DNA of 47,134 nucleotides from Thermoflexus sp. (GTDB lineage: Bacteria > Chloroflexota > Anaerolineae > Thermoflexales > Thermoflexaceae). The notes under the pieces are model-generated. The model saw nothing but the letters and a program-made list of their open reading frames with translations. It did not search any database and had not been told where the DNA came from. The first letter of the stretch is position 1; each line of letters starts with the position of its first letter. Where the stretch lies: the NCBI RefSeq assembly GCF_034432235.1, contig NZ_DAOUCJ010000072.1, forward strand, positions 1-47,134, written 5' to 3'. Positions 24,246 through 33,027 of the stretch are shown piece by piece. Position numbers and translations under genes: made by a program.

Positions 24246-27200
24246 GAACAACACAACGGCTGCATCGAGGTGGGCTGGCCCTGACCCTGGCCGGGATTCT
24301 CCTGGCTCTCCTGATCGTGGCCATGGGGATCCTGAGCGGTGCCTCCGTGCCGGTGGCCTGGGCCCAGGGGAGCGGCGTGATCACCCATACCCGGGTGGTG
24401 GATTTCGCCGCCGGATGCGCCATCTCCTCCGGCATCTCGGTGGGGAACACGGGGGGCGGCGAGCTGCATCTGAGGGCCAGCGTGGAGGATGACTTCGACG
24501 GAGCTACCGTCGATCTCACCCGATGGATCACCAACATTTCCAACCCTAATGCAGGGTCCTATCAAAGCCTGATTATGGGCAATGGGCTCATCACGCTGAA
24601 TGGGGTCTACCTGCGCTCAGTCCTCACCATGACCCAGCTCCCTCGTTTCTTCGAGGCCCGAGCCCGGCTGATGCAAGCGCCCAACACCTCTGGCGAGCCG
24701 GATCTGGGCTTCTACCGGGAGGTCGGCCCCGCATACAACCCATTTACCCCCGCCAGCTCCATCCGATTGTTCATCCTGGGAAACGGCGATGCCAACAACC
24801 TGATCGTGCGGGCGCGGGATGGGGCTGGACCGCTCGTGGATGTGGACATCCCGGATCCCGACAAAACCCAGTTCCATATCTTCCGCATCGAGTGGGAGCC
24901 CAACGCCACCCGTTATTTCATCGACGGGGTGCTGCAGACGACCATCCCTTCCCCGACCCTGGTGATCACCTCCTGGGTGTTTCTATATCACCAAACCCCC
25001 TCCTTTTATGGCTCGACGCCCATGGACATCGACTGGGTGCGCGCGGGCCAGTATGCCGGAACCGGGACCTATACATCGTGCCCCCAGGACGCCGGCCAGA
25101 GGGTCCGCTGGGACACCCTTGCATGGGATGCCACCGTGCCGACCACCACTACCCTCGCCTTCCGCGTTCGCACCTCAATGGACGGCGCAAACTGGTCGGC
25201 CTGGTCCGATCCCCTCCCGCCAGGCCCGAATAACATTCCTCCTGCGCTGGCCTTCGCCCGCTATTTGCAATACCGGGTGGAGATGAGCACCACCAATCCC
25301 ATGTGGTCCCCGGAGGTGCGGGAGGTGGTGCTCTCGTATTCGGAGCTCGCCGATCTGGCTGCGCGCAAGGAGGCATCCTCCGGCACGGTCCTCGCCGGGA
25401 ACGAACTCACTTACACCATCTGGATCACGAACAACGGCCCACTTCCCGCTCAAGCCGTCCGCGTGACGGATACGCTGCCCGGCGGGGTGACGCTGATAGC
25501 GGCCACACCTTCCCAGGGCGGATGCTCCGGATCGATCTGCACCTTGGGAACCATGAACCCGGGTGGTGTTGCCATGGTCGCCTTCCGCGTCCGGGTGAAC
25601 AGCAGCACGCCGGCCGGGACGCTGGTGAACCAGGTCGTGGCTGGCACCGACACCCCGGATGATCCCGTCAATAACACGGCGGCCGTCTCCACCGTGGTGC
25701 AGACCATGGCGAATCTGAGCCTGGCGGTTCGGGATGATCCCGATCCGGTGGTGGCGGGGGCACTGCTGACTTACACCCTGACCCTGACGAACGCGGGTCC
25801 CTCGGATGCCCGGGGGGTGGGGGTGACCCTGACGCTCCCCAGCGGGCTGACGGTTCTCGGCTTCTCCGCCTCCCAGGGATCGTGTGGAGGGGCGACCTGC
25901 AATCTGGGGGATGTTCCGTCGGGCGGGGTGGTGACGGTGATCCTGCGGACCCGGGTGGATGCCAGTGTTCCGGCGGGGAGCCTGATCCTCTCGGCTCAGG
26001 CGGCGGCCAGCACTCCGGATCCCAATCCGGGCGACAACACCAGGAGTGAAACCACGGCTGTTCAGACCCGGGCGGATCTGGTTCTGACGCTGAATGATGT
26101 GCCTGATCCGGTGGTGGCGGGAGCTCCCCTCACCTACACCCTGACCCTGGCTAATATGGGGCCTTCAGATGCGCAGGATGTTGCGGTTGCGCTTACACTG
26201 CCGGACGGCGTGACACCCATCACCCTCACTCCTTCCCAGGGAACCTGCGGCGGCACCACATGCAACCTGGGTGTTCTCCCAGCCGGGGCTACGGCTCGCA
26301 TCACAGCGACCACCCGGGTGAACAGCGCCATCCCGACGAATACAGTTCTCTCGGCGCTGGCCCAGGCGAGTTCCCCCACCACGGATCCGGTGCCCGCGAA
26401 CAACACGGCCACGACTTCCACCACGGTGCAGACCCAGGCGGATCTGGGGCTGTCCATTCGGGATGAGCCTGACCCGGTGGTGGCAGGGACTCCCCTTACC
26501 TACACCCTGACCCTGACGAACGCGGGTCCCTCGGATGCTCGGGGGGTGGGGGTGACCCTCACCGTGCCCGGCGGGCTGACGATCCTGGGCCTTTCGGCCT
26601 CCCAGGGATCGTGTGGGGCCTCAAGCTGCAACCCGGGGGATGTGGCGGCCGGCGGGGTGGTCACCCTGGTTCTGCGAGCCCGGGTGAACACCAGCACCCC
26701 GGCGGGGAGCCTGGTCCTCTCCGCCCAGGCGGCGGCCAGCACCCCTGACCCCAACCCGGGGAACAACACCACCAGCGAGACCACCACGGTCCAGACCCAG
26801 GCGGATCTGGTTCTGACAATGAATGATGCTCCCGACCCGGTGGTGGCAGGGACTCCCCTCACCTACACCCTGACCTTGACGAACGCGGGTCCCTCGGATG
26901 CCCGGGGGGTGATCTTCACCCTGACCCTCCCGGCGGAATTGCGGCAGATCAGTTTCATGCCCACGGATGGATGCACAGTGGACGGGAGCCGTATCGTTTG
27001 CAATCGGGGGATGATGCCTGCCGGAACCATTCAGACGCTCCTCGTCACGGGAACTGTAAACCCCGACGTCCCTGAGGGCGCCATACTGATTGCCCGGGCC
27101 GAAGCCCGTATGGAGACTCCAGATCCGAATGGCGCAAACAATCAGGCGACCGCCTCCACCGAAGTGCGCGGGGAAGCGGACCTGCAGCTCCTCTTCCGTG

Positions 27201-27565
27201 GGGAACCGGATCTCGTCTTCGTCGGCGATGTGGTCACCTACACCCTCATCCTGACCAACACCGGTCCCTCCCTGGCGCCGGGAGTCCAGGTCACGTTCAC
27301 CCTGCCCGCGGGTGTGCAGGTCCTGGAGGCCGCGCCTTCCCGGGGTTCTTGCGCGGCGGCCACTTGCAACCTTGGGGATCTCCTGGTGGGGGAGAGCGCC
27401 CGTGTCGATCTGCGCGTGCGGATCGGGCAGTGGATAGGCCCGGAGATCCGCGTGCGGGCCGAGGCGACCTCGCGGGCAGTCGATCCCACGCCGGCCTCCG
27501 CGGAGATCCGCACTCAGGTTCGCTTCCGGCTGTTCCTGCCGCTGATCATGCGGGGCGGATCGTAG
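24242..27565 (+). CDS. Large secreted protein with six DUF11 repeats and C-terminal LPL tag
   Basis: A 1,107-residue exported protein. A signal peptide (LALTLAGILLALLIVAMG, cleaved near VAWAQG) leads into a concanavalin-like beta sandwich at about residues 80-265 (DDFDGATVDLTRW; FHIFRIEWEPNATRYFIDG). A short FRVRTSMDGANWSAWS module follows. From about residue 370 come six DUF11 repeats of about 120 residues, each with an LTYTLTLTNAGPSDA-like strand and a CxxxxCxLG pair. The chain ends in FRLFLPLIMRGGS. Start and stop overlap of the acyltransferase gene (ATGA) fixes the ATG at 24242; the frame is open upstream to 23108 only by chance. DUF11 proteins form long surface stalks; this one probably anchors or projects the N-terminal lectin-like domain. 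Confidence 0.92.
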   Translation: MRTTQRLHRGGLALTLAGILLALLIVAMGILSGASVPVAWAQGSGVITHTRVVDFAAGCAISSGISVGNTGGGELHLRASVEDDFDGATVDLTRWITNISNPNAGSYQSLIMGNGLITLNGVYLRSVLTMTQLPRFFEARARLMQAPNTSGEPDLGFYREVGPAYNPFTPASSIRLFILGNGDANNLIVRARDGAGPLVDVDIPDPDKTQFHIFRIEWEPNATRYFIDGVLQTTIPSPTLVITSWVFLYHQTPSFYGSTPMDIDWVRAGQYAGTGTYTSCPQDAGQRVRWDTLAWDATVPTTTTLAFRVRTSMDGANWSAWSDPLPPGPNNIPPALAFARYLQYRVEMSTTNPMWSPEVREVVLSYSELADLAARKEASSGTVLAGNELTYTIWITNNGPLPAQAVRVTDTLPGGVTLIAATPSQGGCSGSICTLGTMNPGGVAMVAFRVRVNSSTPAGTLVNQVVAGTDTPDDPVNNTAAVSTVVQTMANLSLAVRDDPDPVVAGALLTYTLTLTNAGPSDARGVGVTLTLPSGLTVLGFSASQGSCGGATCNLGDVPSGGVVTVILRTRVDASVPAGSLILSAQAAASTPDPNPGDNTRSETTAVQTRADLVLTLNDVPDPVVAGAPLTYTLTLANMGPSDAQDVAVALTLPDGVTPITLTPSQGTCGGTTCNLGVLPAGATARITATTRVNSAIPTNTVLSALAQASSPTTDPVPANNTATTSTTVQTQADLGLSIRDEPDPVVAGTPLTYTLTLTNAGPSDARGVGVTLTVPGGLTILGLSASQGSCGASSCNPGDVAAGGVVTLVLRARVNTSTPAGSLVLSAQAAASTPDPNPGNNTTSETTTVQTQADLVLTMNDAPDPVVAGTPLTYTLTLTNAGPSDARGVIFTLTLPAELRQISFMPTDGCTVDGSRIVCNRGMMPAGTIQTLLVTGTVNPDVPEGAILIARAEARMETPDPNGANNQATASTEVRGEADLQLLFRGEPDLVFVGDVVTYTLILTNTGPSLAPGVQVTFTLPAGVQVLEAAPSRGSCAAATCNLGDLLVGESARVDLRVRIGQWIGPEIRVRAEATSRAVDPTPASAEIRTQVRFRLFLPLIMRGGS
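25349..27516 (+). repeat. Six tandem DUF11-coding repeats
   Basis: Repeat units begin at about 25349, 25709, 26072, 26438, 26801 and 27176, with periods of 360, 363, 366, 363 and 375 nt. Units 2, 4 and 5 share stretches nearly identical at the DNA level, including third codon positions, around the TYTLTLTNAGPSDARGV segment. Units 1 and 6 are more diverged. This pattern points to recent unit duplication or gene conversion within the middle of the array. Confidence 0.85.
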
Positions 27566-27588
27566 GACAGCGGCTTGCCGTGATCCAG

Positions 27589-27622
27589 CCTGCCCCGAAG
27601 CCTCCGGGGAGGTCTGTCTTTT
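27589..27622 (+). terminator. Intrinsic terminator after the DUF11 gene
   Basis: A CCCCG/CGGGG stem, extended by CCT/AGG with a bulge, closes a 7-nt loop and is followed by the T-rich TCTGTCTTTT. It starts 24 nt after the stop. A second, longer hairpin (GGGGAGGAGGGA at 27657-27668 with TCCCTCCTCCC at 27678-27688) lies between it and the next gene. Confidence 0.6.
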
Positions 27623-27718
27623 CAAGTCAAGAGGTGCTGGGGGATTTCGGGACCGTGGGGAGGAGGGAGAAACGCTGTCCCTCCTCCCTCCCACTTCGAG
27701 CTCCAGTTAAGGCAAGGG

Positions 27719-29698
27719 ATGGGTTCCTTCACACGGCGGCAATTTCTGAAAATGAGCGGCGCGGCAGGGCTCACGGTGGCGATGGCGGGAGCCTTCGGCG
27801 GCTACCGCCTGTGGGAGGATACGGGTGGGAGGCCGCCACCTCTCCGTTCTCCTTTCGCGGAGCCGCCTGATCGGCGCTGGCCTCTCTCGGATGGGGAGGC
27901 ACCGATCCTCCTGATCCTGAACGAGCGGGGCTCGCCCCCCGGCGGAGCTTTCCTCGCAGAGATCCTGAGAACGGAGGGCCTCAACGCCTTCCAGTCGGCC
28001 TCCCGGGCCGCCATGCGCCCGGAGATCCTGGAGCGCTTCCCCATGGTGGTGCTCAGCACTGGGGCACTGGATACCGTGGAAGGAGAGGTCCTGCGCCGCT
28101 ACGTCGCTCAGGGCGGCTGTCTGGTGGCCATACGGCCGCCCCGACATCTGGCGGATCTCTTCGGGCTGGAGCCGGTGGCAGGCGAGACCGCAGAGGGATA
28201 TGTGCGGATCCGGGAGGATCATCCACTGGGCCGGGGCTTTCCACGGGAGACCTTGCAGTTCCACGGCGTGGCCGATCATTACCGGCTATCAGGGGCGGAG
28301 GCCATCGCCTCTCTGGCTGGGAAAACCGGGGATCTGCCCTTCCCGGCGGTGACGCTGCACCGGTTCGGCGAAGGGAAAGCCGGGCTGTGGGCGTTCGATC
28401 TCGTCGGGAGCATCGTCCGAACCCGTCAGGGCAACCCGGCGATGAGCCATCAGGAACGGGATGGGCTCCACGGGCTGCGGGCGCATGAGCTCTTCGACGG
28501 CTGGATCGATCTGGACCGCCTCGGGATCCCTCAGGCCGACGTGCTGATGCGGTTGCTGAGCCGGATGATCACCGGGATGCTCCTGGATCGGCTTCCCCTT
28601 CCCCGCCTCTGGTATTTCCCTGAGGGGGCGCCGGCGATCCTGGTGGCGACCGGAGACGCCCATAACACCCCTCCGCCAGCCGTAGAAGAAGTCCTTCGCC
28701 GGGTGGAGAAACGCGGTGGGACGTTCAGCGTGTATTATGCGCCCCTGTCGCGGGATCGCCTTCAGCGGGCCTGGCATCGCCTGCTGGACTGGATCGATCG
28801 ACCCGCCGGACACGTCGTCCTTCCTGAGCACGTTCGAAGCTGGCGGGCCCGCGGCCATGAGTTCGGAATCCATCCGTATGTCGAGGAGGGGCTGGAAGCC
28901 GGATGGCGGCGCTACTGGGAGGTGTTCACCGGGATGGGCTACGGTCCGGTTCCCCCGACCGTGCGCACCCACCGGGTCCTCTGGAGCGGATGGGTGGAGA
29001 CGGCGCGGGTCCAGGCGACGTATGGGATCCGGATGAACCTGGACTTCTACCACGTCGGCCCGATGTTCCGGAAGGCGGATGGGGAATGGGTCTTCGGTTA
29101 TTTCACCGGCAGCGGGCTTCCCATGCGTTTCGTCGATGAGGAAGGCCGCGTCCTGGACATCTACCAGCAGCTGACGGCGCTGGTGGATGAACAGCTGATC
29201 GGGTGGACGTGGCCCCAGGCGCCCCGTTTCCCTGTTTCCACCGCGCTGGACATCTCCCGCGCTCTGATCCGGAACGCGGTAGAGCAGAGCGAAGCCCTGG
29301 CGTTGCAAGCTCATGTGGATCCGTTCGCCATCGGCGGAGAGGCCGCGGAGACCCAGGCGCGCTGGCTGGAGGGGGTTCTGGATGAGGCGGCCGGGCGGGG
29401 GATCCCCATCTGGTCAGCGCAGCGCTGGCTGGAGTTCGTGGAAGCGCGCGAGCGGACCGAACTGGAGGCGCTGCGCTGGGATCCCGAGAGCCGGACGCTC
29501 CACCTGCGGGTGACGGCTCCGCCCGTTCCCTCCCGCCTCACCATGGCCCTCCCGCTGGAGGTCCCCGGCGGCCGTCTCTCGGAAGTGCAGATCCACGGAG
29601 CCTCCGTGCCGCATTCCGAATGGAGCTGGCAGGGGTTCCCTTATGCCTGGATCCCTCTTCCCAGCGGCATCTTGCAGATCTCGGTTCGTTACGCGTAG
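27719..29698 (+). CDS. Tat-exported protein with amidotransferase-like and deacetylase-like domains
   Basis: A 659-residue protein with a clear twin-arginine signal (FTRRQFLKMSGAAGL). Residues about 55-250 form an alpha/beta domain resembling glutamine-amidotransferase-like (GATase1/ThuA-like) folds: ILLILNERGSPPGGAFLAEI, FPMVVLSTGALDTVEG, VLRRYVAQGGCLVAIRPP. The second domain, from about residue 305, recalls polysaccharide deacetylases: ILVATGDAHNTPPPAVEEVL, GGTFSVYYAPLS and HEFGIHPYVEEG, which offer Asp and His for a metal site. The C-terminal 80 residues are beta-rich. Tat export suggests folding or cofactor loading before export. It could deacetylate a surface glycan; the actual substrate is unknown. 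It is convergent with the gene at 29734, 35 nt away. Confidence 0.78.
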   Translation: MGSFTRRQFLKMSGAAGLTVAMAGAFGGYRLWEDTGGRPPPLRSPFAEPPDRRWPLSDGEAPILLILNERGSPPGGAFLAEILRTEGLNAFQSASRAAMRPEILERFPMVVLSTGALDTVEGEVLRRYVAQGGCLVAIRPPRHLADLFGLEPVAGETAEGYVRIREDHPLGRGFPRETLQFHGVADHYRLSGAEAIASLAGKTGDLPFPAVTLHRFGEGKAGLWAFDLVGSIVRTRQGNPAMSHQERDGLHGLRAHELFDGWIDLDRLGIPQADVLMRLLSRMITGMLLDRLPLPRLWYFPEGAPAILVATGDAHNTPPPAVEEVLRRVEKRGGTFSVYYAPLSRDRLQRAWHRLLDWIDRPAGHVVLPEHVRSWRARGHEFGIHPYVEEGLEAGWRRYWEVFTGMGYGPVPPTVRTHRVLWSGWVETARVQATYGIRMNLDFYHVGPMFRKADGEWVFGYFTGSGLPMRFVDEEGRVLDIYQQLTALVDEQLIGWTWPQAPRFPVSTALDISRALIRNAVEQSEALALQAHVDPFAIGGEAAETQARWLEGVLDEAAGRGIPIWSAQRWLEFVEARERTELEALRWDPESRTLHLRVTAPPVPSRLTMALPLEVPGGRLSEVQIHGASVPHSEWSWQGFPYAWIPLPSGILQISVRYA

Positions 29699-29733
29699 GA
29701 CAGCGACTCACGTCATCCGATGCTGCCGATCCG

Positions 29734-32700
29734 CTACGACCCTTGTTCGAGATCGGTCGGCGCCTCCGGGGATCGGAGGCCGGTATAGAAGACGACCATG
29801 AACGCGAATGCCAGATCCACCAGGAAGAACCCGTTGTCCACCATCCCGTGGGCGAGGGTATCCGCCATCGCCCCCGCTGCCCCCCAGCGCCAGGGATCCC
29901 GGGAAGCCCCTGAGCGGAGGATTCTCCGCCAGAACAGGACCTGCCAGGCCAGCCCGGCGATCAGCCCCAGCAGGCCGGTGCGGGCCCAGAAGTCCAGGAA
30001 GATGTTGTGCGGGTGGGAGAGATTCGGCTCCTGCCACGCATCCGGCCGGATGTAACGGCTGCGATACCAGTAAAGGAAGTTGTCCGGGCCGACTCCAAAG
30101 AGGGGATGCTCCCGGATCAGATCCATGGTGCTGGCCCACAGGCGGAGGCGGAAGAAGACGGTGCTGCCCGGGGTGGATGCGCGCCGGGCCAGCGCTTCCC
30201 CCACGCGCGGCCCAAGAAGCCCTCCCAGCCCCATCGCTGCGCCGAGGGCGAGGATCCCAAGCCCCCACCGAACCCTTCGTGGCAGCCTTCCCCACCGATC
30301 GCGCAGCCACAACCCGCCCATCGTGATCAGCGCCGCCGGGATCCCCAGGAACGCGGCCCCTTCCGAACATGTTCCCATGCCTGGGATCCCCACCATCAGG
30401 AGGCCCAGCCCGGCGAGAAGCCGCCCTCGCCGGGAGCGCCCGGCCAGCGTCAGGGCCAGGAGGAACGGGAAGACCCTTCCCAGGTAAAGCGCCAGGTTGT
30501 TGGGTGAGCCGAAGGGCCCTCGCATACAGCGCGCGCCGGCCTCCCCGGTGATCAGCCCTACCCCTGTGATTCCCTGCATCAGCCCGACGCCGGCCGCTCC
30601 GATCCCGCCCAGCAGGAAGGCCTGCAATACCCCTTCCCACTCTGCGCGCGGGGGCCGCATCGCCCGGGCCAGGGCGTAGAACAGAAGAGGCTCCAGGATC
30701 ACCATGCGCCACTCCCGCCACGCCACCCGCTGGAACACGGCCAGGGCCGTGCTGAGAGTCGCTGCCCCGAAAAAGACCAGCATCCAGCGATCCGCCGGCT
30801 CCCAGGCCCAGGTATTCCTCCTTTCCTTCCCCCAGCGGATCCCCGAATGGAGAAGCCATGCCGCGGCGGTGAGCAGGAGCATCAGCTCGTTCATCGGGAA
30901 GGCCTTCTGGAAGAAAGGCTTCGGATACAGATAGAAAGGGGCCCAGAAGGCGGTGAGGGCCAGGCCGAGGGAGGGCCGCCGGATCAGCACGGCCAGCAGC
31001 AGCAACGCGGCCAGGGCCGTGAGGGCCACCCGGGGAGCCAGATAGAAGAACCCGCTCAGGGCCAGGCCCAGGCCCAGCCATCGCAGTTCGCCCCCACGCT
31101 GGAGCTCCCATGGCTCCCAGGAGATCCACCACATCCCGGCGTAGACCAGCCCGGAGAGCCCCCAGGCGCCCCACAGCCCCAACCGATGGGCCATGGACCC
31201 CGTGAGCTCCCGGATCGAGCGGGCGGCGGACCGGCGGGCCTGGAGCGTTCCAGCGATCACCAGCCATCCTCCCACGCCGATCCCGAGCAAACACAAGCCC
31301 AGCGCCAGGCGATATCGGAAGAGATCCGGCTGCACCCCGGCCACGCTCCAGCCCACCAGCGCCCATTGCCCCCAGCCCCGCTCGGCTTCCATCCGCACGG
31401 TATGCGGCCCATAGGGCAGGTCCTCCGCCACCGGGACGGTGACCACTTCCGGGGTCGCGTAATCCGGGGAGGTCAGGATCAGGTAGGCGCCGCGCGCATC
31501 CCGGGGAAGGCGGTTCGCCGGCTGCCCATCCACCCATACGTAGAGATGGGCGCGATACCCGCCCCGTCGGACCCTTAGGGCGAGCCCGGTGCCCTCGAAA
31601 ACAAAGCTCAAGCGGTCTCCCTCCTCGCGCCCGATATCTGCGCCCAGCGCCGAGAAACGCCATGCGCCCTCGTAGATCGCTCCCGGCGGCGGGCCGTAGG
31701 CGCGGCCCTCGGCTCCCTCCTGGGGAACCGAGGCGGGATAGTAACCCGGGGTGAAAGGCGCCGATGACACGGCGGCGCGCAACGCCTCCGCGGCCGGGCG
31801 CAGCCGACCGGAGGGATCCACCAGCGCAAATCCCCAACGCGGATCATCCGGCGACGTCTCCGGCCGCCACGTTTCCAGAAACATCGTCCCCATCCAGGGC
31901 CATTCCCGGCGGACCCGCGCGATGGCCTCCTGGATGTAGCGGGCCTGCGTGGCCTCATCCACCTGCCCCCAGATCGAGGGGCGGCCGCTCCATCCGGGCG
32001 GCAGGGCGTTCCATCCCCAGTGGCTGGCCCAGATCGGTTTCCCCTCATCCCCATAGCGGACCATCACCTCGCGCAGCAAGATGGCCCGGGAGAAGTTCAA
32101 CACCTCCGGGTCCACCCGCCGATCGTCCGGCCCGGTGTCGAAGCCATAAGGCTTGGCGGCGACAATATCAAAGAATTCCCGGGCGCCCAGCTGATAGAGC
32201 TGCTCCAGGAATAACCAGTCCGCCAGGTTCCACGGGCCGCGCTCCACGGTGGGGGCCAGACCGGCCAGCACGATCACGGCATCCGGATCCGCCGCGCGGA
32301 TCGCGACGGCCGCCTGTTGTAGCATGGCTACGTAAGCCGGGGGATCCGGGAGCCCACCGCCCCATCCGAGGGTGAGGTTGGGTTCATCCCAGATCTGGTA
32401 AAAACGCACCCATCGCCCATAGCGCGCCGCGAAAGCGCCCGCAAACCGGGCGAAGTCGGCGGGATCCAGCGGCGGGGCCATGGGCCCCCTTCGCCGGGCT
32501 GCCCATCCAGGGCTATCCCCCAGAACGGCTACCAGCTCCAGGCCAGCCGCCCGGACCTCGGCCATCACCTGATCGGCCTCCGTCCAGTCCCAGCGGTCTT
32601 TCTCCGGCTGGATCGCCGACCAGGGGAAGAAAACGCGGATCCGCGGGATGCCCAGGGCCTGGATCTGCTCCAGATCGCGCCTCCGCTCTTCGGGCCTCCG

Positions 32701-32898
32701 TCCAAACAGCGGGACATTCAAGCCCACCCGCGGCTCGCCGGACCACGGGATGGGGGGAGGGAAGCCGGCGATCGTCCCCTGCCAGCGGGCGCGCAACAGC
32801 TGCCCGGTCGCTCCCAGCCCGAGCAGCCCGAGGCTGATCAGCAACAGACCCAGCCCAATCCGAAATGAACCTTGCCATCGATCCTGGAGCACCGTCAT
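29734..32898 (-). CDS. Glycoside-hydrolase-like module fused to O-antigen ligase/polymerase-like membrane domain
   Basis: A 1,054-residue fusion. An N-terminal membrane helix (IGLGLLLISLGLLGLG) is followed by a clan-A TIM-barrel-like module to about residue 390: VGLNVPLFGRR, IRVFFPWSAIQPEKDRWDW and FYQIWDEPNLT, where Glu is the expected acid/base. At the seventh strand IWASHWGWNALP shows His where the nucleophile Glu usually stands. A beta-sandwich domain follows (SFVFEGTGLALRVRRGGY). After it come about twelve membrane helices with the Wzy/WaaL-type loop HPLFGVGPDNFLYWY and SHPHNIFLDFWARTGLLGL. The membrane half should polymerise or ligate lipid-linked glycans. The ATG at 32898 is used; an in-frame GTG at 32928 is possible. 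The gene trails the mre/PBP2 run. Confidence 0.85.
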   Translation of the reverse strand: MTVLQDRWQGSFRIGLGLLLISLGLLGLGATGQLLRARWQGTIAGFPPPIPWSGEPRVGLNVPLFGRRPEERRRDLEQIQALGIPRIRVFFPWSAIQPEKDRWDWTEADQVMAEVRAAGLELVAVLGDSPGWAARRRGPMAPPLDPADFARFAGAFAARYGRWVRFYQIWDEPNLTLGWGGGLPDPPAYVAMLQQAAVAIRAADPDAVIVLAGLAPTVERGPWNLADWLFLEQLYQLGAREFFDIVAAKPYGFDTGPDDRRVDPEVLNFSRAILLREVMVRYGDEGKPIWASHWGWNALPPGWSGRPSIWGQVDEATQARYIQEAIARVRREWPWMGTMFLETWRPETSPDDPRWGFALVDPSGRLRPAAEALRAAVSSAPFTPGYYPASVPQEGAEGRAYGPPPGAIYEGAWRFSALGADIGREEGDRLSFVFEGTGLALRVRRGGYRAHLYVWVDGQPANRLPRDARGAYLILTSPDYATPEVVTVPVAEDLPYGPHTVRMEAERGWGQWALVGWSVAGVQPDLFRYRLALGLCLLGIGVGGWLVIAGTLQARRSAARSIRELTGSMAHRLGLWGAWGLSGLVYAGMWWISWEPWELQRGGELRWLGLGLALSGFFYLAPRVALTALAALLLLAVLIRRPSLGLALTAFWAPFYLYPKPFFQKAFPMNELMLLLTAAAWLLHSGIRWGKERRNTWAWEPADRWMLVFFGAATLSTALAVFQRVAWREWRMVILEPLLFYALARAMRPPRAEWEGVLQAFLLGGIGAAGVGLMQGITGVGLITGEAGARCMRGPFGSPNNLALYLGRVFPFLLALTLAGRSRRGRLLAGLGLLMVGIPGMGTCSEGAAFLGIPAALITMGGLWLRDRWGRLPRRVRWGLGILALGAAMGLGGLLGPRVGEALARRASTPGSTVFFRLRLWASTMDLIREHPLFGVGPDNFLYWYRSRYIRPDAWQEPNLSHPHNIFLDFWARTGLLGLIAGLAWQVLFWRRILRSGASRDPWRWGAAGAMADTLAHGMVDNGFFLVDLAFAFMVVFYTGLRSPEAPTDLEQGS

Positions 32899-33027
32899 AG
32901 GACTTGCTTCCCTGAGCCGGAACTTCACGAAATGGGCCCTCCGAAGCGGCTACCGGAGGTTCCGAGGAGGCGTGGAAACATGGAGCGTCATGGATCCCAT
33001 TCCGGCTATCCCGTGCCGCGTCAACGA

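Noticed and set aside
29708..31837. 709-residue open frame on the minus strand overlapping the ligase fusion
   Set aside because: Same strand but different frame from the gene with Wzy-like motifs; low-complexity Gly/Arg composition.
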